This document shows positions 46,428-54,537 of a stretch of 64,000 nucleotides of DNA, piece after piece. This DNA is from Brevibacillus gelatini (GTDB taxonomy: Bacteria; Bacillota; Bacilli; Brevibacillales; Brevibacillaceae). Positions within the stretch are counted from its first letter, which is position 1. Each line of letters starts with the position of its first letter. The DNA is taken from contig NZ_RHHS01000037.1 of NCBI RefSeq assembly GCF_003710935.1, positions 58,472 through 122,471 on the forward strand, given 5' to 3'. A model generated the notes under the pieces. The model did not search any database and had not been told where the DNA came from. It saw only the letters and a program-made list of their open reading frames with translations. The translations under genes were made by a program, and so were the position numbers.

Positions 46428-47407
46428 GCTTTTTCCCTCGCCAGCGCGTTCAATATGTCGCGGACGATCTGGTCAGCCCGCACGCCGCTCGCCTCGCCTT
46501 CAAAGTTGAGAAAAATCCGATGGCGCAGGGCGGGCAGCGCTACCGCCTCCACGTCCTCGTAGGCGAGATTGTAGCGTCCTGCCAAAAGCGCGCGCACTTT
46601 TGCCAAGGAGACAATCGCCTGCACGCCGCGCGGACCTGCCCCGTTTCTCACGTACTGGTTGACCGAGGCGATGGCCTGCTCCCCCGGATGGGTGGCCAGC
46701 AGCAGCTTGACGGCGTAATCGAGCACCGCATCTGCCACCAGAACTTCGCGGGCGGCCTGCTGAATGTAAGCAATCTGCTCGCCCGAAGCGACTTTTTCCA
46801 CCTGCACAGTCTGCCCGGTCGTCGTCCGGGTCACGATGGCCTTCAGCTCATCTGCGGTCGGGTACGGCACGTCGATTTTCAACAAAAAGCGGTCCATCTG
46901 CGCTTCCGGCAGCGGATAGGTGCCTTCCTGCTCCAGCGGGTTTTGCGTCGCCAGCACGAAAAACGGCGAAGGCAGCGGACGGGTGACGCCCCCTGCCGAA
47001 ACAGTGCGCTCCTGCATCGCCTCAAGCAGCGCGCTCTGCGTCTTGGGCGTGGCCCGGTTGATCTCGTCGGCGAGCACGACATGGGCGAAAATCGGCCCGT
47101 GCTGGAACTGGAACGACTGCTGTCCTGTCTCGTCTACCAAAAGAATGTTCGTCCCGGTAATATCGGTCGGCATCAGGTCAGGTGTAAACTGGATGCGCTG
47201 AAATGAAAGCTCGAAGGCTTGGGACAATGTTTTCACCAACAGCGTTTTCCCCAGTCCGGGCACGCCCTCCAACAGCGCATGCCCGCCTGCGAACACCGCC
47301 CACAATAGCTGCTCGACGACGTCCTTTTGTCCCACCAATACTTTTCCGATTTCCTGCCTGACCAGCTCTACCCGCTCCAGACAATCCTCGATTGTTTGCT
47401 GTGCCAC
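46424..47407 (-). CDS. MoxR-family AAA+ ATPase
   Basis: 327 aa. Seen: Walker A region EGVPGLGKTLL, Walker B VVLADEINRATPKTQSALLE, sensor 1 FVLATQNPLEQEGTYPLPEA, and GPRGVQAIVSLAKVRAL near the end. MoxR proteins act as chaperones that insert cofactors or assemble complexes with VWA partners. GTG start with GGGGAGG. Confidence 0.94.
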   Translation of the reverse strand: MAQQTIEDCLERVELVRQEIGKVLVGQKDVVEQLLWAVFAGGHALLEGVPGLGKTLLVKTLSQAFELSFQRIQFTPDLMPTDITGTNILLVDETGQQSFQFQHGPIFAHVVLADEINRATPKTQSALLEAMQERTVSAGGVTRPLPSPFFVLATQNPLEQEGTYPLPEAQMDRFLLKIDVPYPTADELKAIVTRTTTGQTVQVEKVASGEQIAYIQQAAREVLVADAVLDYAVKLLLATHPGEQAIASVNQYVRNGAGPRGVQAIVSLAKVRALLAGRYNLAYEDVEAVALPALRHRIFLNFEGEASGVRADQIVRDILNALAREKA

Positions 47408-47425
47408 AGCCGCGTCCTCCCCTTC

Positions 47426-49177
47426 CTATGGCTCGATTTTGCTGAAATAGTCTTTGACAATATCCTGATAATCGCCCGGAATACTTCCCTTTTCCATGCT
47501 TTCGCGGGCGAATTGCTCGTACTGGCCGAACACTTCCTCGTACGGCAGCGTTCCTCCCGCGGTTACTTGCGTGTTGCCGCTTTGCTGCGACTGGGATGGT
47601 CCCGCGCCGAGCGGGCCTCCTACTGTTTCGGCTGGTCCGTTGTCTGTGCCGATGCGGCCGGACGGGACAGTGACAAGCTCGTGTTTTCCTTCGGCGAGTC
47701 CTGCGCCCGAGCCCTGATTGCCTCCGTTGGCGTTTCCCGTGCCGCTCGTCCCTTTGCCAGTGCCATTGGGCAAACCGCTCATGGAACCATTTCCTGCCGC
47801 GTTGCCTGTGCCATTCGTCGAGCCGTTTCCTTGCCCGGCACCTGTGTTGCCGTTTGCAGGCGGGGTTTGCTGGTTCCCCGCCGGATTCGGATTCGCATTT
47901 GCTGTTGTGCCCGTACCGGACGCTGCCGGGCTGCCGCCTGGTGTCGTGGCAGCAGGCACGGACTGTCCTGCCCCGGGCGTAATGTTCCCCGCTCCGTTAT
48001 TGCCGAAAGCCCCGGCACTCGCCAGCGTCATCTGCGACTGATGGAGCGAGGCTGCCGCCTGGGCAAGCGCAAGCATCGCCTGCTGTGACTGCTGCGCTTC
48101 TGCCAATGCTTGCAGCATGCTCGCTTGCAGCGCAGCCAGCGCTTGCTGGTCTTGTCCGGCGGCAATCTCCCGGGCAGCCTGTGCCAATTGGTCGGCGGCC
48201 TTTTTCAGTTCCTCTGCGTTTGCTGCCGCCGCATCTTTTTTTAACTGCTCTGCCGCTTTTTCCAGTTCACGGGCCAGCTCGGTCCGCTCTTTTTCCGGCA
48301 TCTTCTCCATCGCTTTTGCCATCTGCGCAAGCGCCGCCGTCAACGCTTCGCGGTCGCTTTTTGCCAGTGCATCCGCGAGCGATTTGGTCGATTGCTGGCT
48401 GCCCAGACTGCGCTGCAAGCTGTGCAAAGACGCCGCCTTGTTCTGTGCGGCTGCCCGCAACTTTTCCAGCTGTTTTTCCGCTGCCCGCAGCGCATTGAGC
48501 CGCTCGGCGGGATCGGTTGCTTTTGCCATGGCCTTTTTCGCCTGCTCCAGCATTTCCTCAAGCTGCTTCTTCTGTGCTTCGCTCAAGCCTTTGGCCGCTT
48601 TTGTCTCCTGCTTGATTTCCTCGATTTCTTTTTCCGCCTGGGCAATCGCCTGTTTTTCCAGCGCCATCTGGGCGAGTCGCCCGTCCTGCGGATTCGGCCA
48701 AATCATCAAGAGCAGGCTCGCCAACAGAAGGCCACCCGCAGCGTACAGCTTTTTTTGCAAACCACTCCAGATGTGAATGCTCTCGATAATGCACGGCAAG
48801 TTTTGGCGCAAATGCCGCAGGGCGTCTTCCCGTTGCATGACAGCGACGGACGACGTGCTGTCACGATGCTCCCACGCCGTCTCGACCCGCTGGGCCAGGC
48901 CGTTTCCATCAGCCGCCTGCGCACTTTGCAAAAGCGTCGCTTTTTTGCGGAGCGCAACCAGTCCGCCAAGAAGCAAGGCCAACGGAATCAGCGCGGCCGC
49001 AAGCCAGGAGTAGTAGGGGATCGGCCACAAACGGGCAGCGAGGAGAAGCAGTGCGCTCCCCCCCGCTCCCCACAAGCCGTACTGTGTTATCTGTTGAAGC
49101 AGCACCCGTTTTTGCAGTTGTCTGCGCACAGGCTCAAGCAGTGACCTCAGTTCGTTGTCTGCCTTTGGCGTAAACAT
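47426..49177 (-). CDS. Membrane coiled-coil protein with Gly/Asn-rich tail (MoxR operon)
   Basis: 583 aa, family not recognised. Seen: three transmembrane helices (about 33-50, 55-75, 144-161), an Ala/Lys/Glu-rich coiled coil (about 170-370), a low-complexity region rich in Gly, Asn, Thr and Pro (about 410-540), and a short conserved-looking end, YEEVFGQYEQFARESMEKG, then IPGDYQDIVKDYFS. Such ends occur in proteins of MoxR clusters. Possibly a structural or scaffold partner. Confidence 0.72.
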   Translation of the reverse strand: MFTPKADNELRSLLEPVRRQLQKRVLLQQITQYGLWGAGGSALLLLAARLWPIPYYSWLAAALIPLALLLGGLVALRKKATLLQSAQAADGNGLAQRVETAWEHRDSTSSVAVMQREDALRHLRQNLPCIIESIHIWSGLQKKLYAAGGLLLASLLLMIWPNPQDGRLAQMALEKQAIAQAEKEIEEIKQETKAAKGLSEAQKKQLEEMLEQAKKAMAKATDPAERLNALRAAEKQLEKLRAAAQNKAASLHSLQRSLGSQQSTKSLADALAKSDREALTAALAQMAKAMEKMPEKERTELARELEKAAEQLKKDAAAANAEELKKAADQLAQAAREIAAGQDQQALAALQASMLQALAEAQQSQQAMLALAQAAASLHQSQMTLASAGAFGNNGAGNITPGAGQSVPAATTPGGSPAASGTGTTANANPNPAGNQQTPPANGNTGAGQGNGSTNGTGNAAGNGSMSGLPNGTGKGTSGTGNANGGNQGSGAGLAEGKHELVTVPSGRIGTDNGPAETVGGPLGAGPSQSQQSGNTQVTAGGTLPYEEVFGQYEQFARESMEKGSIPGDYQDIVKDYFSKIEP

Positions 49178-49180
49178 GGT

Positions 49181-50074
49181 TTACTGCTCCTCTGCTGCCG
49201 TCTTGCGCAGCCTGCCCCGCACAGGCTGGATGAAGTAAATCGCCAGCAGCAGGCACACGACCGTCAGCGCCCCGTAGATGATGCAGTAAAACCAGAACGG
49301 ATCAATGTTTGCCCAGAGGCTTTGTCTGTTGACGAGGCCTCGCAAGCTCCCGTATGGCCCCTCGCCAAAAATGTTCAGCATGGCCAGCACCGGATTGAGG
49401 CTGTGCAAAAGATCAGGCCAGATCGGCATAGGTGAAGAAGCGACCTGGTTCAGCCGATTCTGATAGCGAATAAACTCGCGAATGATTTCCGCCAGCACAC
49501 TGGTCCCGATGGCAATTCCGAACGCCAGCGCATAGGTGACGACCGTGGCAATTCCCGTGCGCTTGATGAGCGTCGACATGAGCACGCCGATGCTGCCCGC
49601 AGCAAACATCGTCACCACATAAAAGCCGAATACCTTGACGAGTTGAAGCGGCGAAACCCCCCCGTACAAAAACACGATGGCGTACAGCGGGATCGTAGCA
49701 AAGACAAGAAAGGTCATGAAGCTGAGCGAGGCCAGCCATTTTCCCAAAATCAACCGCGTGGCGCTCACGTTTGTCGTCAACAGGATGCTCAGCGTCTGCC
49801 GCTCACGCTCTCCCGAGATCACACCCGCCGTCAGCCCCGGAACGACGAAGCCGATCATGCCAAGCTGCATCATCGACAGCAGCATGAACAACTCCCGCGT
49901 CTCGCCAGGGTTGTAGTAGCTGCCGCCGTTTGTCATGAAAAAGACCGCGAGCAGCGTCATACTTCCCATCACCAGCAGGTAAAAGAGAATGAGCCACGGC
50001 GAGCGGTTCGACCGCATCCGCATTTTCCACTCGTTGAACAGGACAGGGTTGCGCAATCGTCGCAAAACGTTCAT
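49181..50074 (-). CDS. ABC-2-type transporter permease
   Basis: 297 aa, about six transmembrane helices. Seen: NPVLFNEWKMRMRSNRSPWL at the start, TAGVISGERERQTLSILLTT, and GVLMSTLIKRTGIATVVTYA, typical of the ABC-2 class (GldF/NatB-like). It overlaps the ATPase gene by four bases. Substrate unknown; may move lipid or envelope material for the operon's other proteins. Confidence 0.87.
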   Translation of the reverse strand: MNVLRRLRNPVLFNEWKMRMRSNRSPWLILFYLLVMGSMTLLAVFFMTNGGSYYNPGETRELFMLLSMMQLGMIGFVVPGLTAGVISGERERQTLSILLTTNVSATRLILGKWLASLSFMTFLVFATIPLYAIVFLYGGVSPLQLVKVFGFYVVTMFAAGSIGVLMSTLIKRTGIATVVTYALAFGIAIGTSVLAEIIREFIRYQNRLNQVASSPMPIWPDLLHSLNPVLAMLNIFGEGPYGSLRGLVNRQSLWANIDPFWFYCIIYGALTVVCLLLAIYFIQPVRGRLRKTAAEEQ

Positions 50075-50997
50075 GAGCCTACCCCTTTCGTAATTTCCAA
50101 AAAGATGTCTTCCAGATCGCCAACCGTCTCATTGAAGGCAGCTACCGGAAAGCCTGCAACCGCAAGCTCCCGCAACAGCTCCACCTGCTGCTCGTCTTGT
50201 CCCGAAAAGTTGGCGACAACCCAGCTGCCCTCCCGCGTCACGCTCGTAATCACAGGCATTTCGCGCAGTCGGGTCATCGCTTCCTCGATCCGTCCGGTCA
50301 GACGGATGCGCAGCACTCGCTGCTCCTGCATTTTGGCATAAATCTCATCCACCCGGCCAAACGCCACCAGGTTGCCTTCCTCAATCACTCCGATGACGTC
50401 GCACATCTCGGCCAGCTCCGGCAAAATATGCGAGCTGATGATGATCGTCTTGCCCATGTCGCGCAGTTCTTTCAAAATCTCCCGCAGCTCAATCCGCGCC
50501 CGCGGGTCCAACCCGGAGGCAGGCTCATCCAAAATCAGCACCTCCGGGTTGTGCACAAGCGACCGGGCGAGTCCGAGCCGCTGCTTCATCCCCCGCGACA
50601 AGGAATCGACGTAAGCATCCCGCTTGTGGCTGAGATTGACCAGATCGAGCAGCTGGGGAATGATCTGCTTTCGCTGTGCGGACGGAATATCGTAGTTCGC
50701 CCCGTAAAAATCAAGGTACTCCTCTGCCGTCAAATTGTCGTAGACGCCGAAAAAGTCCGGCATGTAGCCGATCAGCTTGCGCACTTCCTTCGGATGGCTC
50801 GTCACCTCGTAGCCGCCTACGTACGCTTTGCCGCTCGTCGGGGCAAGCAAGGTGGCCAAAATGGACATCGTTGTCGATTTTCCCGCCCCGTTCGGACCGA
50901 CGAAGCCGAACACCGTGCCTTTTTCAATATCCATCGTCAGGCCCTTCAACGCCTGCATTTTCCCGTAGCTCTTGCACAAATTGCGAATTTGAATCAC
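50071..50997 (-). CDS. ABC transporter ATPase
   Basis: 308 aa. Seen: Walker A GPNGAGKST, signature SRGMKQRLGLARSL, Walker B VLILDEPASGLDPRA, and a C-terminal extension of about 80 aa as in GldA/NatA-type ATPases. GTG start overlaps the upstream gene by four bases (GTGA). Confidence 0.92.
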   Translation of the reverse strand: MIQIRNLCKSYGKMQALKGLTMDIEKGTVFGFVGPNGAGKSTTMSILATLLAPTSGKAYVGGYEVTSHPKEVRKLIGYMPDFFGVYDNLTAEEYLDFYGANYDIPSAQRKQIIPQLLDLVNLSHKRDAYVDSLSRGMKQRLGLARSLVHNPEVLILDEPASGLDPRARIELREILKELRDMGKTIIISSHILPELAEMCDVIGVIEEGNLVAFGRVDEIYAKMQEQRVLRIRLTGRIEEAMTRLREMPVITSVTREGSWVVANFSGQDEQQVELLRELAVAGFPVAAFNETVGDLEDIFLEITKGVGS

Positions 50998-53363
50998 AGT
51001 TGGCTCACCTTCCCTTCCACGCTGACGTTCGGAATCCCGATATGGCGCATCTCAGGCAGTTGATGGGAAAACTTGATCCGCAGCATGCCGTCGGCCGATA
51101 CATAGTGGGCGGCCTTGTCGCCTGTCATCACATTGTTGTTGAACGCTTTTTCATACGGCTCATACGTCTTTGTCTGCCAGTTGTACACTTCCTTGGCAAA
51201 CGACGTACCGTCATCGGACCAGGTGTACAGGTACACATTGGCAATTTCCAGTTTTTTGCCTTCCTGGCTCAGATTGATGTCAAACGTGATGTCTCCTGCC
51301 GTCAAGAAGTAGCCGTCGCCCCCCTCATCTACAGGAACTGAGCTGCCCACCATCGTGACATCAAACGTCCCGGTCGGATAGTACACATGCCCGTCCTTGG
51401 ACGGCTGAACCTTCAATCCCGAAGTGACCAGGGCGATACTGTTTGTCTTGACGTCTTCACTTTGCACGGCGGCATCGACAACCGGCTGATCGGTCCAGCC
51501 TACGATCCGCACGATTTCCGACTGATTGCTTGTGCGTCCAGTCACTTCCAGCATTTCGATCATAATCTGCTCTCGCACCTGCTCGTCTTGGAGAGAGCGC
51601 AGATGCGCAGGCAGCGCCTGCATGGCATACGACTGTCGACTCCCGTATCTTGCCTGTGCGGACGGCTGGAAGGGCAAATTGACCTCTACAGTTGCACCCG
51701 GAGCCAGCTCCGGAATTTCCTGCATCTGCCTTCCGGAGAAAATCGTCACATCGCGCAGGGCGAACCTGGTCTTGTTCGTAACGGTTCCTTTCAACGCGCC
51801 TTCCGTATAGGACAGGTTCGATTCGAAGCTGCCCGCGTCAAAAATCGTATGCTCTGTCGCCACCTTGCGCGTCGACCAGAACTCTACGTCGCGAAACTCC
51901 ACTTCGGTTTGGTCGGCTTGCATGGAGGCCCATATTTTCGGGATCTGGTCCCCCCGCTCTTGCTCCCGCAGCGGCCGGGCTTGGCCTTGCCCTTTTACGA
52001 TCAGACGGTAATCGCCATTGTTGGGGACAAAAAACGAGGTCACGCCGTTTACCTTTGCTTGTCCGTCATTTTGCAGTTGGACGAAGCTCGTCTGATGAAC
52101 CAGCACGCCTGCGCCGCGCTGCATGGCACCAAAGGAAAAAATCCCGATTCCCGTAATGATCGACAGCGACGGTACGATGACCCACATGTAGCTTTGCTTG
52201 CGCCATGCCCGCAAAATGAAAAACAGGATCGGTCCGGCGATCAGGGCGTACACGACAAAAAACAGCACAAACCAGCTTACATCGGGAATTTTCAGGGCAG
52301 GATTCATGGCAGCTGCTTCCTGCAGCGGCCAGATACGATCAATCGTTGAACGTTTGGAGTCGAAAAGCGAGGAACCGAACGCTTTGTGCAAAAGGTCTGA
52401 CCAGAATCGGCCATTCCCCGCCCAGCTTGCGACAGGCTCTTCTGCCAGGTCGTAGGCGACGTACAGCACCTTGCCTTCCCCGACGCTGTGGACGGCAAAC
52501 AGCGGAATCGCCCCTTCGCTGTACAGCACTTTGCCTGCCTTTACCGTACCGCTGCTGACAGTAAACGGAGCCGTCAAGCTGATCGGATTCGTTTTCTCGG
52601 CCTTCATGCTGGCCAGCGTCTTCACGCTCGTCACCTGATTCACTTCGACTGGAGACAGGTCGGCCAGCGCCCCGGCTGTTTTCCGGTAATGGGCACCGCC
52701 TGCCAGAACGAGTTTGCCGCCCGCTTTTGTCCAGTCGCGTATCGCCTGAATCTGCTGTTCATTCAGGGAATCCAGGGCGAAATTGTTCAGCACCAGCATG
52801 TTGAGCATTTGCAGTTGCACACCGGATGTCGGGATATGCTCCGGCTTCATCGCCACTGTTTTGACGTCGTCGGGAAAAGAATCCTTGGGCAGCGTCCCCA
52901 AAAAATTGGCCGTGTCTGCGTTTTGCGCGAGCACCCCGATCATCAGCGTGTGGTTGCTGTACGGTTTGCCGCCCAAGGGGGCTTGCGCCACGATATTGTC
53001 TTTTTCCATGAGTGCCACGTATGTACTGCCGGTAATCTCCGAGCCTGGGACCATAATCGTCACCTGCTTGGTCGTTCCCCTGGCTATCGACACAGGCTGG
53101 TAATAGGCGACAGAAAACTGATTCGCCCCCCGTTCTCCTGTCGCCACCATCAGGTTGCCTTCCACATCGGCGCCCCCGTTTGTGACAGTCACCGCGACTG
53201 GCACCAGCCCCTCTTCCCGGTACACTCCGTCGATTCCTGCGCTTACGGCCAGCTGGATCGCACCTTCTGCCAGGGAGATTGCCGGGTGCGCTTGTCCCCA
53301 CACCAGCAGCAGGAGGAACGCACACGCGGATAGCAGCCATCGCTTGCACTTCGTCGTTTTCAT
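50994..53363 (-). CDS. Large secreted/membrane protein, first gene of the MoxR operon
   Basis: About 789 aa, no family name given with confidence. Seen: signal peptide (LLSACAFLLLLVWGQAHPA), an extracytoplasmic beta-sandwich and amidotransferase-like region to about residue 350, two transmembrane helices (about 363-385 and 392-414), then another beta-rich domain. Similar proteins occur at the head of MoxR/VWA/ABC-2 clusters. ATG 53361-53363 is nine bases from GGAGGT. Confidence 0.75.
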   Translation of the reverse strand: MKTTKCKRWLLSACAFLLLLVWGQAHPAISLAEGAIQLAVSAGIDGVYREEGLVPVAVTVTNGGADVEGNLMVATGERGANQFSVAYYQPVSIARGTTKQVTIMVPGSEITGSTYVALMEKDNIVAQAPLGGKPYSNHTLMIGVLAQNADTANFLGTLPKDSFPDDVKTVAMKPEHIPTSGVQLQMLNMLVLNNFALDSLNEQQIQAIRDWTKAGGKLVLAGGAHYRKTAGALADLSPVEVNQVTSVKTLASMKAEKTNPISLTAPFTVSSGTVKAGKVLYSEGAIPLFAVHSVGEGKVLYVAYDLAEEPVASWAGNGRFWSDLLHKAFGSSLFDSKRSTIDRIWPLQEAAAMNPALKIPDVSWFVLFFVVYALIAGPILFFILRAWRKQSYMWVIVPSLSIITGIGIFSFGAMQRGAGVLVHQTSFVQLQNDGQAKVNGVTSFFVPNNGDYRLIVKGQGQARPLREQERGDQIPKIWASMQADQTEVEFRDVEFWSTRKVATEHTIFDAGSFESNLSYTEGALKGTVTNKTRFALRDVTIFSGRQMQEIPELAPGATVEVNLPFQPSAQARYGSRQSYAMQALPAHLRSLQDEQVREQIMIEMLEVTGRTSNQSEIVRIVGWTDQPVVDAAVQSEDVKTNSIALVTSGLKVQPSKDGHVYYPTGTFDVTMVGSSVPVDEGGDGYFLTAGDITFDINLSQEGKKLEIANVYLYTWSDDGTSFAKEVYNWQTKTYEPYEKAFNNNVMTGDKAAHYVSADGMLRIKFSHQLPEMRHIGIPNVSVEGKVSQL

Positions 53364-53509
53364 TCGCTCAATACCTCCATAGTCAATTCGTTTGCAGCTC
53401 ATTCGACTTTTTCATACACTTATAGACGTTTTTGACAATCAAAAAGCTACAGTTTGTTCGAAAAAAAGGATTGGCGTGGTGCAGATCAACAGACAGCAAA
53501 ATGAAGAAA

Positions 53510-53532
53510 CCACCTCACGTTATGCGAGGTGG
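53510..53532 (-). terminator. Terminator after the small ORF at 53.6 kb
   Basis: Seven-base perfect arms CCACCTC/GAGGTGG, loop of nine, followed by TTTCTTCATTTT on the minus strand. The rest of 53364-53509 is the promoter region of the MoxR operon. Confidence 0.65.
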
Positions 53533-53558
53533 CATCGGCAAACGCCCTCTTTTTTGTA

Positions 53559-53775
53559 TCAAACGATCAAGAGATTACCAATGCCGGCGTCCACAGCATT
53601 GCGGCGGACAATGCCGACAGTGATCGGGGCATCTCCGTCTTTGCCGCCAGTCCTGCCCTCTGCCGCGATCCCTGCCTGGCGGGCGTTGACCGTCCCGCTG
53701 CCAAGGATAATAGGAAGAGTGTCCATAGGCAGAAGAAGAGTACGATGACGTCCAGTTTGAGCTTGGATAGTACAT
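53559..53775 (-). CDS. Small ORF, probably frameshifted (spore-coat-like N-terminus)
   Basis: Two frames look coding in turn. From ATG 53773-53775 (AAGG seven bases upstream) the frame begins MYYPSSNWTSSYSSSAYGHS, a Tyr/Ser-rich start like small coat proteins, but soon turns into an implausible Arg/Cys/Trp-rich tail ending at 53575. The other frame, open from ATG 53724-53726 to 53559 (55 codons), reads ILGSGTVNARQAGIAAEGRT and DAPITVGIVRRNAVDAGIGN with GC-rich third bases, more protein-like. A single missing or extra base near 53710 would join them. Family unknown. Confidence 0.45.
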
Positions 53776-53910
53776 GCTGTCGCCTTCTTTCCTCTTGATT
53801 TTTGATGACTCTATGTATATATGCAGGGGCGTATTTCCCCGCATGGACGATGATCTTGCCCGCCGGAAAATCAGGTGTCTACCCATCGTTTCCTGCCTGT
53901 TAAAAAGCGG

Positions 53911-53947
53911 AAAGCCGGAGCATCCCTTCATGGAATGTCCGGCTTTT
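53911..53947 (-). terminator. Terminator after glpP
   Basis: AAAGCCGGA (53911-53919) pairs with TCCGGCTTT (53938-53946), with additional pairing inside; U-rich sequence follows on the minus strand. About 23 bases past the glpP stop. Confidence 0.75.
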
Positions 53948-53969
53948 GCTGTTGTTCGTCCCGGTTTTC

Positions 53970-54524
53970 CTATGATTTTGCCCACAGTTCCCTGCGCGAG
54001 GTAGTGACAGAAGTCGCACCTGCCTGCAGAGCCCGATCCACGTCTTCCTTCGTACGGATGAAGCCGCCCGCAATGACCGGAATTTTCGTCCGCTCGGTAA
54101 TCTCCTCGATCAGATGCGGAATGATACCCGGCAGCACCTCGACGTAGTCCGGTTTAGTCCGTTCCAGTTGCGTCAGGCTGCTGTCCAGCGCCATCGTATC
54201 GATGAGAAAAAGACGTTGGATGGAAATCAGCCCTTTTTTCTTCGCGGCCAAGATCACACTGTTTCTCGTCGTGATGATTCCGTCAGGCTTTACTTCCTGT
54301 GCGAGAAATTCCATCGCGTACTCATCCGACTTCAAGCCGTCGATGAGATCAGCGTGAATCAGCAGTTTTTTCCCAAACGCCCGCGCTCGTTTTCCCAGCG
54401 GTTTCACTTGGGCGATATGGGCATTCAGCAAAATAATGCGCTCGTAGCACGACTCCATCAGTTCATCAAATTCCTTCAGTGTTCGCGCAGCCGGAAGAAT
54501 AGGCTGATTAATCTGGTTGGCCAA
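53970..54524 (-). CDS. glpP: GlpP, glycerol-3-phosphate-responsive antiterminator
   Basis: 184-aa RNA-binding antiterminator. Seen: ILLNAHIAQVKPLGKRARAF, VHADLIDGL-like (here IHADLIDGLKSDEYAMEFLA), KPDGIITTRNSVILAAKKKG, and KPDYVEVLPGIIPHLI with IAGGFIRT. In Bacillus GlpP binds leader mRNA of glpFK and glpD when glycerol-3-phosphate is present and prevents termination. TTG start with GGGGTGA seven bases upstream. It follows glpD by 13 bases; in B. subtilis glpP is instead first in the cluster. Two matching leaders lie upstream of glpD and glpF. Confidence 0.94.
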   Translation of the reverse strand: MANQINQPILPAARTLKEFDELMESCYERIILLNAHIAQVKPLGKRARAFGKKLLIHADLIDGLKSDEYAMEFLAQEVKPDGIITTRNSVILAAKKKGLISIQRLFLIDTMALDSSLTQLERTKPDYVEVLPGIIPHLIEEITERTKIPVIAGGFIRTKEDVDRALQAGATSVTTSRRELWAKS

Positions 54525-54537
54525 TCAGGACTCACCC

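Noticed and set aside
47700..47960. Repetitive Gly/Asn/Thr coding region
   Set aside because: Could pass for a DNA repeat array, but the units are irregular and it is the low-complexity tail of the 583-aa membrane protein.
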